From Monarcha castaneiventris obscurior (Eukaryota > Chordata > Aves > Passeriformes > Monarchidae): a stretch of 64,000 nt of DNA. The notes below the pieces were generated by a model. The model made no database searches. It was not told the DNA's origin and saw nothing but the letters and a program-made list of their open reading frames with translations. Position numbers and translations under genes: made by a program. Each line of letters starts with the position of its first letter. Within the stretch, counting starts at the first letter, position 1. Positions 12,063 through 24,235 of the stretch are shown here, piece after piece. Location: assembly GCA_026261815.1 (NCBI GenBank), contig JAMPIT010000540.1, positions 119,282 through 183,281 of the forward strand, written 5' to 3'.

Positions 12063-14159
12063 GCCAAACCAACAAACTTACCAGAACATGCTCCTTTGCC
12101 TTTGGAAAAAAACCCCTAGAAAAACTCTGTAGGTACTGACAGGCGGTTTGTTGGCTGAGTTGAACAGGAGGGAAGCCTACATTTAATCAGTTCTGCCCTC
12201 ATTACTGCATTCACTGGAAATTACCATAGTTGGCTGCAGGGGACAGGAGGATAATCTTTCCAGCCAAAAAAAGAAATAAAGCACCCACTGACACCCCCAA
12301 AATGATAACACTGCAATATGATTATATGAGAAGAATCACCATCTCAAAAATAAGACAGAAAAATTTAGTGGTTCTGAAAAGAAGCAAAACTAAACACAGA
12401 AGAGGAGAAATTATATAGGGGTTTATGCACCATTTCCCAGTTCTAAGAGCAAATCCTTTGAAGACATACCTATTATGAACTCATATGTATATTTTTTTAT
12501 AATTCTCCATATGCTTTATATTCCTTTATGATAACACAAAGTGTTCAGCACTCCATTAAAAAAGGCACTTACAAAACAGATATTGTTTGTATCACTTTGC
12601 AACAAGCTGGAATGCCTGAAGCACTGAATTCTATTTGGTAGACACATAATAGTGTGTTTTAATTTTTACCTGAAGTAGATAACCCAAAGATTTAAAATGC
12701 CTTTGGGACCAATCTATTGTTGAAATGTGTTTTAAGATAGGAAAATTTAAGAAGAGTCATGCCAAATAAAGTCAAGGAATTCTGATATAATTATAATATT
12801 AAGTCATAAAATTTGTCTTTGGTTTCTTCCATGGATCTTGACAAAACCGAAGTAATTTCAGAGTTAAGGCTGAAAATAATTTTTGAATTTCATAATACTA
12901 CACATTCACATTAAGGTAGCTTGAAAAGTCCCTGATTCTTAGAGACATAGATGTCTCCAAGGGCAAAGTGGTGATAAATAAGAGAGTGCCTTAAGGGAAT
13001 AAGGTGGATAAGATTTTTTCAAAGGAAGTATTCATGGACTTAAGTATATATGTACAAATACAAGGTATTTGGGCAATAAATAACTCAGATGAGATACCAG
13101 TAGTGATTGCTTTGAGCTGTACAAATTGGATTTAGATGCCATATGCCCCAAAATTTAAGAGACTTCAGATGTTACTTCTGGGGTCAATTTCATCAGTAAG
13201 AGCAGATGAGCTAAATGACAGATGGCCTCAGTTAGGGATGGTAACAGAGCCCATATGAGAAAGTTTATCTAAAAATAAAAGTATTTCTATAAGGAGATAT
13301 TATATAGAAGAAATAGAGGAAAGATGAAGGTAAGTGTTGCTAAGTTACTCTGAATACTATTCAGACAGCTTTTTCTTCGTAACAATTGCTGTGTATTGTA
13401 AAAATATCTCTTTTATGCACACTTTGATGAAACTGTTTGTTTCTGTCTTGCTATGGTGTATATATCACCTGCTGCTAGACACTACCTAACACTCAGGTTT
13501 AGGTAGAGGGCTGTGCTTCCATGCCCATGGGATGACCTGGTGCTCTGCTGTCCCAGACAGGACTAGCCTGGCTACTTCTGTCCCCACAGCTGCCCATTAT
13601 TAATTGTAATTTCCCATTATTATTGTCCATGGTTACTGCACTACTCTGAGTGGCCGCTTCCAGAGTTGCCTGCTCTGTGTGTGTCCATTCACCACCTCAG
13701 GGACAGCTGCCAGACAGCCCTCACAGGCTGAGACACTGTGCTCAGGCAGTCAGGCTCTCACAAGTCCTGGAGAACACAGAATGTCCTGTGGCTGCACTGA
13801 CAGGCTTTTGGCCTGCAGTCCACTCAGGCTGCTATGAAGTGCAATACAAATATAATCAAGTGAGTTTTCTTGGAAAGTTTTTTTCAGCTGGGCCAGACCA
13901 GCAATGTTGTCAACATGTTCTGATGCCACTGAATTTGCACACGATCTTGTGCATAGGTGATAAATCATTATCACAGTGGCAGAAAAATTGTGCTAAAGAT
14001 ATGCACTTGCAGTCAAATACAGCATGAATTCCTTCAGCTAGACTCCTCCTATTCCCAATTCTGTTGGACCATTCTAGCTCTCTTGTTGTACCGGCATGAT
14101 GAGCACCTACAACAATCCCTTATTTATTATTACTTAGTAATTTTTCTATAGGAGTAAGC

Positions 14160-14573
14160 TCATTCTTATATGAATTTATTCTGGGATTTCTCAATCAAGA
14201 GAACTCTTAGACCAAGATATGATATCAAAGGATACTTACTCAAGGGATGCTTATTACTCCTTCCATGCAAAGCCTTCTGCCTTATCTCATGAGGTGATTA
14301 GAGATTCTTCTCATGAAATCAAGTCACCCTCACACATGATGGGGCCCTGCCCTCCTGGGGATGACTGAACACCTGCCTGCCCATAAGAAGCAGTGAATGA
14401 ATTCCTTGTTTTGCTTTTGTGCCCAGCTTTTGCTTTCCCTATTAAACTGTTTTTATCTCAACCTGTGAGTTCTCTGCCTTTTACCTTTGCACTTCTCTCC
14501 CTGATCCCGCTGATGGGGGAATGAGAGAACAGCTGCCTGGAGCTTCGCTGCTGACTGGGGTTAAACCATGGCA
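14160..14573 (+). mobile_element. LTR of an avian ERV, 3' portion
   Basis: The 3' end is characteristic of a widespread avian LTR family. It shows GAATGAATTCCTTGTTTTGC, then CCTATTAAACTGTTTTTATC (ATTAAA poly(A) signal), CTCAACCTGTGAGTTCTC, a CTCTCCCTGATCCC block followed by GGGGGAATGAGAGAACAGC, and it ends CTGGGGTTAAACCATGGCA. The terminal CA at 14572-14573 is the expected element end. The 5' boundary is not resolved; similarity is already present around 14160-14300 (CTCATGA and AATCAAGTCACCCTCAC words). No target duplication could be paired, so the 5' end may be truncated or further upstream. There are no coding remnants. Confidence 0.75.
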
Positions 14574-17500
14574 TCTCCCTAGGACTTTGTTCTCATTTGG
14601 GTATCTGTTTAGGTAATTAGTTTAAGAATGTAACCCAAAACTTCATCATGGCTGTAATTATGACAGGCCTCCTGACTCTGTGGCTCAAACCTAGATAAAT
14701 AACCTTGACAAATGCCTTTGGTTACTTCACCATTTTTATTTTAGTTTTGCCCCAAAACAGCTCGGGACATTCAAAAGTGAAGACACTGAAATATAAAATG
14801 CCCGATGCCTAATGGCATAACTAGGGAAGGAAAATGCTCTCTCATTTCAGTGATCTTTGAGCATTTTCTGTATATTAGGCATAAGTTATTATTTTAATTA
14901 ATTATCTGAATTAAAAGCCAAATGCAAACAGGCTCAATTCTAAAACAGTGCAAAAGTGGGAGGCATTACAGATATTAGGATAAACAAAAAAAGACAACAA
15001 AGTGTCAGGAGAGTTTTTAATTCTAAGATGTCTGCAGATAACAAACAGAAATTCATTCAATCATTGTAAATGCAAGCTGATGTGCTTGAGAAAAAATATA
15101 CTCAGATAAAAGTATTCAGTAGAAGGAAATAACCTACTTGTAGACCAATAAAGCCAAACATTCCTTAAGGAGAAAGTGGGCAGCAAAATAGATACAGTGT
15201 AATATAATCCACTGAAAAAAGTTGACCAGACAGTTTGAGGCTAGATTTTCAAGTACAGAAAATGTCTTGTTCATGTTTCAAAATGGTTTATCTGTCATTT
15301 CTTGTGACTGTCAAGTGAACATGACTGTCTTATTCCATAATGAGAAGAAATTGAAAATAAAATACTTGGTTAAATACTTAGTGTATTTGTGCCAGGAATA
15401 TACTTACATATACAATATGCAATGTGTTATAACAAGTATTTCACAAAAGGTGTTACAAAATATAGAATAATATATAATTATGTGATTTGATATAAAGTAA
15501 TAGATTTACATATGCACTCAAGACTTTATACAGTGGGGCATCAAATAATACATACGATTACATTTTAATGCTATGTAATAACTCTTGTGATTTAACTTCT
15601 CAGTCTAGAAAAGTACTTGTTTAGTGCACTGGTTGTACTGAAGAAATTTATCAGGTGAATTTTCTCCAAGTTCTCAAGAATTTTGCTGTATCATAGTGTG
15701 GTGGTTCAACCCATTCCCCCTGCCCTGGCTGCACTGTGATCTGAGACACATTGTAGATTGAAAGAATCCATGTCTAGTGAAACACGGAGAAATTTGAGAT
15801 ACCATAAATGAGAAGGAAAGCAGCCTTGTCAGAAAAAAATTTAGATCTAGACACAATTCCTGGAGAGATTAGAATGATTAGCTTATGGAAAATACGACCA
15901 CTACTGTGTAAATAATTGGGGTTTTTTTTCACTAGAATTTGAGTGATTTTGAAGGGAAGAGGTCCTAGCCTGTGACCCAAAGAAAACTGAAAACTAGAAG
16001 GCAAAAAATGTTTCAAACCTTATTTCTTATAAGACTGTGAGGATATTTAGAAAACAGAATGATTGCTGTTCAATAGCTGTCACTTCAGAAAGTGAGATGT
16101 GGGGAATAAAATAGATACCTTTAAGATATGACTATGCTTATGGGAATCTAGCATATAATCTGAAAGATATCATATAGTCTGAAAAAGGTGAAACACCTCT
16201 TAGAGAGGTGGAATGAATTGCACAGCGGTGAAACACCACTTGTAAATTGACTAAAAAGAAGTTTAGAAAGCTAGTTTATATTAGAAACCCAAACTTCAAC
16301 AATTCTGAAGTATATCATTCATATTCTGAGAATATTGTCATACTAAGCAGCATTTACTCAAGAATATAATAACTTTGTATTTAATTCAAACAAAAGTTTT
16401 AAAATCTATCAATCCCTTCAGAAGCAAACAATGGGCTAAAGAGAAAAATTGCAGAAATGAATTTTTAGTAGACAGGAAAAGAAAACTGCAAAAGGAGTTC
16501 TCTTAAGTTTAATAAGGGATGTACCATACACTGAAACTATGTATTTTCACAAAAGTAGATGCAGATTTTTTGCTAGAAATTCAGGTACTTTCAAGTTACA
16601 GAGTATAGCTTGATGAATTAAATTCAGTACTAACAGTTAAGTCCATTTGTTCTAATCAGTAGTGACATATAAGGAGGAGGATGAGAGGGAAGGCAAAGGA
16701 AAAAGAAGCTATTCTGGCAAGGAAGTCAATGTTAGAAGAGCTTCAAACACCAGCTCAGGGGAAAAAAAAGCTTTTGTGACTAACCATACAACAATGTGTA
16801 AGCTGTTGAATGACCTGGAAAGAGGCCTCAATTACCTGCTAAACTTCCTCAGAGTGAGAAATAAAGAGCAGTCAGAAGTGTCTTGCAGAAAAACACAAGA
16901 AGATATATAAAGGCAATACAAAATTAGTTTTCTGTAGCGTGATGCTGAGTGCTAACCATGCTGGCTCTGATCCTGAAAAGCATTTAAGCATGTAATTGAT
17001 TTTAATCATGCAGGTCTCCTTTCTTGTTTAACATGGCTTAAGATCTCAAGTTCATGTCTTTCAATACTTTATGGAATCAAGGTTTTAACAGCTCCCAGTA
17101 AATGATGGTAAAGACATCACATGCTTTTGTTTACATTAAAGCAAGTAGGTCTGGCAATGACTCAAACTCAACATTATTGTGAGATTTTCATTAAATGCAA
17201 TTGCATTCAGATCACATTCAAAGAACTTCAGGGAAGCGTCAAACTAGCAGTTGGGATAAAATTGCATAGAACTGAAGACTCTCAGGTTGTCAAATCATGT
17301 TATGTACGGTAAGTCATTTGGGAAAAAAAGTTTTTTGTTGAAGTGTTCAGGAAGAGTCTTTAAGAAAATCTTAAAACCTTCCCTTTTTGTGAATACTTTT
17401 GTAAATGCCAGCTGAAATGATTATGTATTTGAAATTGCATTTGTTAACCCAGGCATGGCTTTTAACTTTTTTCTCCCTATGAACATTTATGATATACATC

Positions 17501-20500
17501 CTCAAGTATCTTCTAGTCTGTCATGGGTTCAGTGAGTCCTACCTGCAAGAGTCACAGTTACAAAAAGATGACTCGGTTTCATACCTACCTACAAGTGTTG
17601 TTTACTACCACTCAGAGAAAAAGGGGGTGGGATAAGCTCTCTTCAACAACTCCAAAGCCTTCTTCTTCCAACAGAGATCCTTGGGAAAAAGGACTTTAAA
17701 AGGTTACACTGTTGAGTGTTGAATGTATGTATGTTTGCATGTGTGCATTGACTGATTTCCTTTTCTCTGTTTTCTCATATTTTTTTCTTTTTATCCTGTT
17801 TTCAATACAACATATAAAATGTTATATCAGATGTTTTTAGCTAAAAGAGTAGAAGACCATATATACTTAGAAGTCTGTAAGGTTTTAGTAGTAAAAATCA
17901 ACATACTTTGCAAAAGAAAAAGGTAAAATTGTTGAAAATATCAAAGAATGCTATTTTTTAAATTTTTTAATGGTAGAGACATTAAAGAAAACCCCACCAA
18001 AAAAACACCAAACTAAACAAAAGCAAAACAAAAACTTTCCTGAGATTGGCAGCTGTCTTTCTACAATTCGAACAACGTTTAATAAAGGAGATTGTAACAT
18101 TCCTTCGAAGAATGCTTAGTCATATTTAAATGACAAAGCAAACATACTTCAATGAAAAAGTCTATTAAAAAGTAGGTGGTAATAACAAAGCCTGTGAGGT
18201 TGAGTAATGCAACTTTTTTCAGAAGATTCTAAGCCACTAATGCATTACAGTTCTTATTCTTTCTAATAGTTTAGATAATTTGAAAATCATATGCAATTTT
18301 ATAAGTTACTTAAGTTATAAGTTACATAAGTTACTTATGATTCCTGCAAATCATATTTTGCTACAGAACTAGCAAATAGACATGGCAAGGGAGCCAAATT
18401 TCAAACCATTTATTAAGTACACTTGCTGGACTCTGCTGTCTTTACAGATGTTTTCATCAGATACCTCTGTCAGATTGCTATGAATGTTTTTGACATCACA
18501 GGAAGGTGGACATGATTAACAGTTTCAGCCTACCTCTTACTTTCGGATACTCTGGGTGAGGTAGTAAATATTTTCTATAATTTCAACAGCCTTTCTCCCT
18601 CATTTTTGATCACTAAAATCTCTTGTTTCTTTTTCTGTGAGGAAGCCAAGCAAAAGTAACATGTCTTCATTTCTTTTTTCATACTTGGAAAAAGGAGGAA
18701 ATTTTAAGCACTGAAGATGATTTTTTCCTCCATCTTCTGGTGGACTTAAATCAATGTCTTTGAAGGCCTGACAGGATTCAGATAATTCTGGACGGAGTTT
18801 GTTCCCGATTACCATGTAAAAAATACACCTCTGACTTTTGTTGTTTCTGCATGTTCTCACTGAGTTCAGTTAAATATATTCATCTCATTAAAATTTGATG
18901 GGTTTTCTGAAAAAAATTTCACCTCTAACCCCAGCTTTAAGCAAAACTTTCTACAGATTACTTGTTCTTTTAAACAATAGCTAAAATGGATGTCCTGGAC
19001 TCATTTGGCCCTTGAATGGAGCCCTGCAGTGCAGCTTTTAACTCCATACAGCATCACTGATGTGTACAGGGAGTTCTGGGCTAAAAGCAGAATTTGATAT
19101 GTTGAGCACAATGGACATCAGCTGGTATCCTGTGCTGAGATGTGGCCATGCAGATCCTACCCTCAGCAGCAGCAGCAGCTTCCAGTTACACTCAGTTATA
19201 TGCAATGTTAAACTGCCATCCCATGCCAAAGCTTCAGAGCCCCTCTAAGCAGCAACCAAGACTATGGAAAACTGCTGCACAACTGCTGCCAGACAGGGTC
19301 CTGAGGCAGCCATTCAGGGAGCTCACCCAGAAAACTTCTTTTTGCATAAAAAAAGGCCACTATTTTAAACAATGAAATAAAAATATAAAATAAGACCAAA
19401 CTTTTCCTCCATTCCTTCAGCTAGTTTGCCACACTGCCAGCCAGTTCAAGAAGAAGGAAATAATGTGGTACACATTGTCCTCTAACAACTCATTTGGCTT
19501 TTAATACTATGGTCTTAGTTATATTAGCCCTTATTTAGAGCAACGTTAATGACAATATTGAGAACAATCCGTATTAATATCAGTTCAAGTATCTAAAAAT
19601 GGCCCCCAAATGTTACTCTCTGAAGAAAATAACTATTCCATAATGAGAATGTTAGCTTACAAATTAAAATGTGACGGCTCTGTTATTGGAGAATTTAGAT
19701 CTGAGAAAAAACTGGTCTTTATTTAAGAAGGTAAATAGTAGCAATCAGTTAAATTTAAAAATTTTGGTAACTTTTAATCCAATTCCCAAGGATTTAATCA
19801 CTTTTTTATTCATATTACATAGACTTGCTCATAGAACAAAATATGTTTTTCTTGTCCTAAAACCTATTTTTTCTTTATGAAATCAATAATATATTAGAAA
19901 ATATCAGTAGTTTTTGTACAAATCTGTTCAAGGAGCATATGACAAAACAATTAATACTTTAATTTTTTTGTTTTTATCCCACCATTTATATAGAATCGTT
20001 TCCTTTTTTTTTTTTTTTAACAGAGGCAGTGTCCTTGTTTAACAAAAAGAAAAAAAAAATGGGTGCACATATTTCTTAGTAATTTTTAAATCATTTTAAA
20101 AGACACTAGCTGTGATCACAAGTGTTCAAGAATTATCCTGTGGCACAGGATGAATGTAGTGTGTTAATAATTGTGCACTAAGCAATGGAGGCAGAATTGA
20201 ACTTAGTGTATCTAATTCCTTTATTTTCAGTCAGAATTGAGAGCTCCTTTCATGTGGCCTGTGTGGGTTTTTTCAAGCCCATCTGAGATATTTAGATGTC
20301 CCAGCATCCCTGTGACTATCATATGTCACTGAAGCAGCTCCTTAAATTTTATCTTTGGGTTTCTATTTGATCTTTGGGTTTCCTCCCAGCTAACAGCTGT
20401 TTGTGGAGCATTTCCCTTAAATGCTGAGGACAGAAACCAAAATTTTCTCTAAGGATTCCTCCTTTATCTATTTTCCTTAAGCCTTCTGCTAACATAGATT

Positions 20501-23500
20501 AAAAACTGTAATCTAATTTATGGGTTTTCTACAGGCTCACAGGGAGGAAGACTATAATAGGATATTAATGTTTTCCTCATATGCAAATACAGTTAAATGA
20601 GAAGATTGATTTTCTTTCTTTAGTCCTTTTTTTTTTCCATTTCCAATTTACTTTGTAGGGGGAAAGGTATTTGATACTATAATTTTGTATGATTCAAAGT
20701 TATGACTCACCTGGAACTGAGCTCTTTAAAAAGCTTCTTACTCATAAGAGTGTTGTTGTTTATACCTAGTGAAATCTCTAGATTTGACATACATGTAAGA
20801 AAGAAAAGCTTTAGTGTGGACCCAAGGGATTCTTTAAATTTTACTTATATCTTTATCTTTGTTTCAGAACTAAAAAAAGGAGTACTTATTTTAGTACTTA
20901 TGCTACCATTTTCCACAACAGCTATTGCTGTGGCAAGATGCTAAAACAGTTAATGATGAAGAAACAGAAAGCACACAATATATTAAGACGTAAAAACCCA
21001 TAAAATGTTGCAATTAGAAAAAGACCAGGCAATAAAATCCTTTTTTGTTGCATCTTTCAGAAAATGTATGTGCATTTTACTTTTTCTTCCTTGGGAAAAG
21101 CTAGTCACTAATCTTAATTACATTCCTTAAAAAGACTGTTATGGAAAAGCAGAGTGTATTAAATGAAGCAGACTATCACATTCTTTCATGGGAACAAAGA
21201 AGAATTATCCACAGTTCATCAAAATGTTCTACTCTGTACCATATTATGTTGCAATGATTAAAATAAATTTCAGTATGTGCTTGATAGAACCTTGGAGGTC
21301 ATGTTAAGGGCAATAGTACAAAAAGAATTCTGATAGCCAGATGAAGTAAAATCTCATAGATCAGAAGACTGCTTCCATATACCTTTAGTCATCTGTGTAA
21401 AACTGGGTTCAAATCCAATATCATCTCCGTGTTCTTTTCAATTATTTTTGTTTTCTTTCTGAATCAAAAATTTCAGCAATGACTGAGCAAGTATCAGGCA
21501 GTAAAATTTACAACTGTCCATATTTTTAATTACATAATACTGAATTGTTAAATAGCCTTTTTTATTACTGTTGTCTGTTCTGTTTGCAGCACGGATGTGA
21601 ACTACTTGTATATTGCTCTCTTCAGCAGGTCACTCATAAATTCTCATTCACCTTAACTATGCAGACCATGGGCTAGCGAAAACTGGGTTTCATTTCTTAA
21701 AACTGAATTCATTAAAAGCCCATCAAAATTCTTCCATAGTTTGAGTGTAGGGGAGGCCGATATTTCTATTTCACTGCGGTTGTACATCACAGGAGAGAGA
21801 AGAAACCATCTGTGGATGAAATCCATTTAGGAAAGTTCATTTCCTATACCCTGGCCCCTCTGACTTTGGGACAGACAAATGGGGGTAGGATGGGGGAGGA
21901 CAGAGAGGTGTCAGTGCAGACAATTGGAGATGAGGAAGAAAGGGGGGTAAGAGAGGCTCTGGATGGAGGTTTCTTTCTTCTTTTCTTCTGACAGTTCACC
22001 CCATCCAGTTCCCCTCTCCTCAACTGCCCCGGGGCAAGTGGAAGCAGTTACAAATTCTGGGAACTTCCCAGGAAAAGCTACATCAGCCATTTTTCTGCCT
22101 GTGCCTTGAAGCCATCACTGGCTGATAGGCAAGACTAGGCTTTGAGCATCATGGTCTGTACAGAAGTTACTGTAAAAAAATCTAAAAACACCATTGGAGG
22201 CAGAATACTAATGAGTATTTTAATAAAAGACTACTTGCTGGTCTGACTGTGAAACTTCACCCTTACTTTTTTTTCTCCATTTAGGATAAACAACCTGACA
22301 GAATCTGTGCACTCTGACTTCACAAAGACTCCAGAGTTTCCCCCTGAGATATCTCCAAACTAATCCAGAAGCTGCTTATTTATTGTTCCGGAAGGCAGTG
22401 TATACTTTTCAATGTGTTGCATTACTAATTTTATCACCAAAATATATCTAATAAAAAACACTTCCTGTTTATTTGGCCACAATAATATATATTAATGATA
22501 ATTTTGGAAGTCCAATGTTACAAATATCTAGAAACTTCCATTAATACAAAAGTTCTGTTAATGTGATTTATTTTAAATCACCTCACCCATACTTGATTTC
22601 TCCAACTGGAAATCTCCAGACAATCCACATTTTTTCAGTGAGATATTCTCATCATATCCTAGGAGGCTGCCAAAATTTACAAACATGGATGGAGGGTATC
22701 TGTGCGTTACTAAGCAATGAAGTCAGAATTCAGGAGAGAAATCTTATGTAAAATTAATTAAAGCTCCAAAAATCATCTGCAAACTATATAGCCAAACCTT
22801 TAATTTGAGATGACTGAAGGTAGCCTGGGGTTTAGTCTGAAATAGCGTATACTGATTTTGTTACAATTTCAGAATTCTCTGGAGTTGAAAAAAATGTTGA
22901 GAGCTTATGTTTTTTATTTATTTTTGGCTTTTTCAGAACTATTATGAATGATTGGTAACATTGAAATTTAGTGGAGAACTGGCAGCTCTTTAAAGACATT
23001 TTTCCTAGAATGTAAAGCTCTTGATTCCCAGGTGTCCAAAAATCAGACTCTTTTTTTTCTCCTGTGAGACATTTTCTGTGATCTGTTTCCTTGAAAACTG
23101 GAGATCTCAGGCTAGTAATCACTTATTATTCATAATTAATTCATCTTAATAAAATGACCTTATATTTACTAAAGCACTGTCAATGCCATATATAGGAAAA
23201 TTCTAAATCTTGCTTATGCAAAATAACCCAGTTCATTTCTCAGGTGGCAAGTAGACTTTTCTGAAAGTTTAACAGAATTCTTGTTTATCTCATATGGAAA
23301 TCAGTGCTTTAAAATAGAAATCTATTTTTCTATAGAATAACTGAAACTCACTCCATTACTTCCCTATAAAATTAAAAAAAAAAAAAGGCAACTTCAAAAT
23401 AAGAGTTAAATTCAACATTATTAATAGGATGCACAGCATTTTATTTTTAAAATTTTTAATTCAATTTTGTTTTGATTTGTTACTAACTTGAGTCTCTAAA

Positions 23501-24009
23501 TTCTATCTCAGAAGTAAATACTGACAAGCATAATAAAAGAAAAAGTATCTCATGTCTCAGTTTAATATTAAAATTATCTTCTTAAATTAATCTTTTATTG
23601 CATTAACACTGTGCATCTTCTAAATATTAAAGTATGGAGAGCTGCACAAATCCAAATAGGTTGTGCTATAATTTAACAGGCACAATGGGGAAAGAAAAAC
23701 CAGAAAATGAACTTAAATGTTTTATGTTTATGTTATAAATATTTCTTTAGCTATCTCCGAGCCCCTACTTACATCCTCTTCTCTATTATGCCACTCTTCA
23801 AGATTGCCAGAACATTTACTCCACTTATTTGATCAATATCCTACTCCCACATACTAATAGCTAGAAGGTTTTATACTCAATCACAGCCCTTTTTCAATAT
23901 TTTATCTTCAGATAATGCAAGGTATTCAAGCATACTGTCACTATAATTAACTCAGCACAAAAATTATTAATTGATTTGGGATCTACTTTCCTGATAGTAA
24001 CCACTGGAA
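14574..24009. other. Unrecognised AT-rich DNA
   Basis: No gene recognised in 9.4 kb. Local oddities: a TGTGGTGGTTCAACCC word at about 15697-15712 resembling the first bases of avian LTRs; three copies of ATAAGTTAC at 18301-18335; T15 at 20004-20018; A13 at 23374-23386; and a strong splice-acceptor-like tract ending at 21589. The CAG triplets near 19165-19180 are only a few units long. Confidence 0.5.
15697..15745 (+). repeat. Possible LTR 5'-end fragment
   Basis: The sequence begins TGTGGTGGTTCAACCC and continues into a C-rich stretch. This resembles the start of avian ERV LTRs that begin TGT(C/G)GTGGTTTAACCCC. No matching LTR body or 3' end follows, so this is a short fragment or a coincidence. 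Confidence 0.3.
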
Positions 24010-24235
24010 GCTACTGTTAATGTCCTCTCACAGATACATCCGAAAGCTGTCTTTCCAAAACCAGTTGCAATATGGAGACCGGAGAAGGAATGGCCACACA
24101 AGCATCAGCGTGTGGTGAATTCCAGCTGGATGTAGAAAAATCTTTAAGTTCGCAGCTCTTCTTGCTGCTGAGACAGAGAACCTGCAGCTCAGGTCATTAT
24201 GGTCAGAAGAATAAGACACAGAAACGGCTTTAATG
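24010..24235. other. CpG-retaining block open on both strands
   Basis: This short stretch keeps several CpG sites (CATCCGAAAG, GACCGGAG, CAGCGTGTGG, GTTCGCAG, AAACGGC) in surroundings that are almost CpG-free. One plus frame is open from about 24020 to a TAA at 24230-24232, about 70 codons. A minus frame is open over 24028-24219 and ends next to a GTGAGA donor-like word. I recognise neither peptide. It could be a non-coding exon, a conserved element, a young repeat not present elsewhere in the window, or chance. Confidence 0.25.

Larger units (their letters stand above)
8049..14159. other. Unrecognised DNA with short simple repeats
   Basis: No gene recognised in about 6 kb. It holds 18-base A-runs at 10862-10879 and 12045-12062 (possible microsatellites or retroposon tails, though no SINE body was seen before them). 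A perfect 9-bp inverted repeat, CATGCCAAA/TTTGGCATG, with a 3-base loop lies at 8523-8543. Sequence from about 13490 to 14159 is richer in GC and less monotonous than its surroundings and may be degraded internal or upstream sequence of the LTR that follows, but I could not match it. Confidence 0.5.

Noticed and set aside
17517..17710. TGTCATGGGTTCAGTGAG as an LTR start
   Set aside because: It resembles an LTR opening for about 12 bases only; no TATA, poly(A) signal or terminal CA with a target duplication could be paired.
19164..19182. CAG triplet repeat
   Set aside because: Only a few units, well below a meaningful microsatellite.
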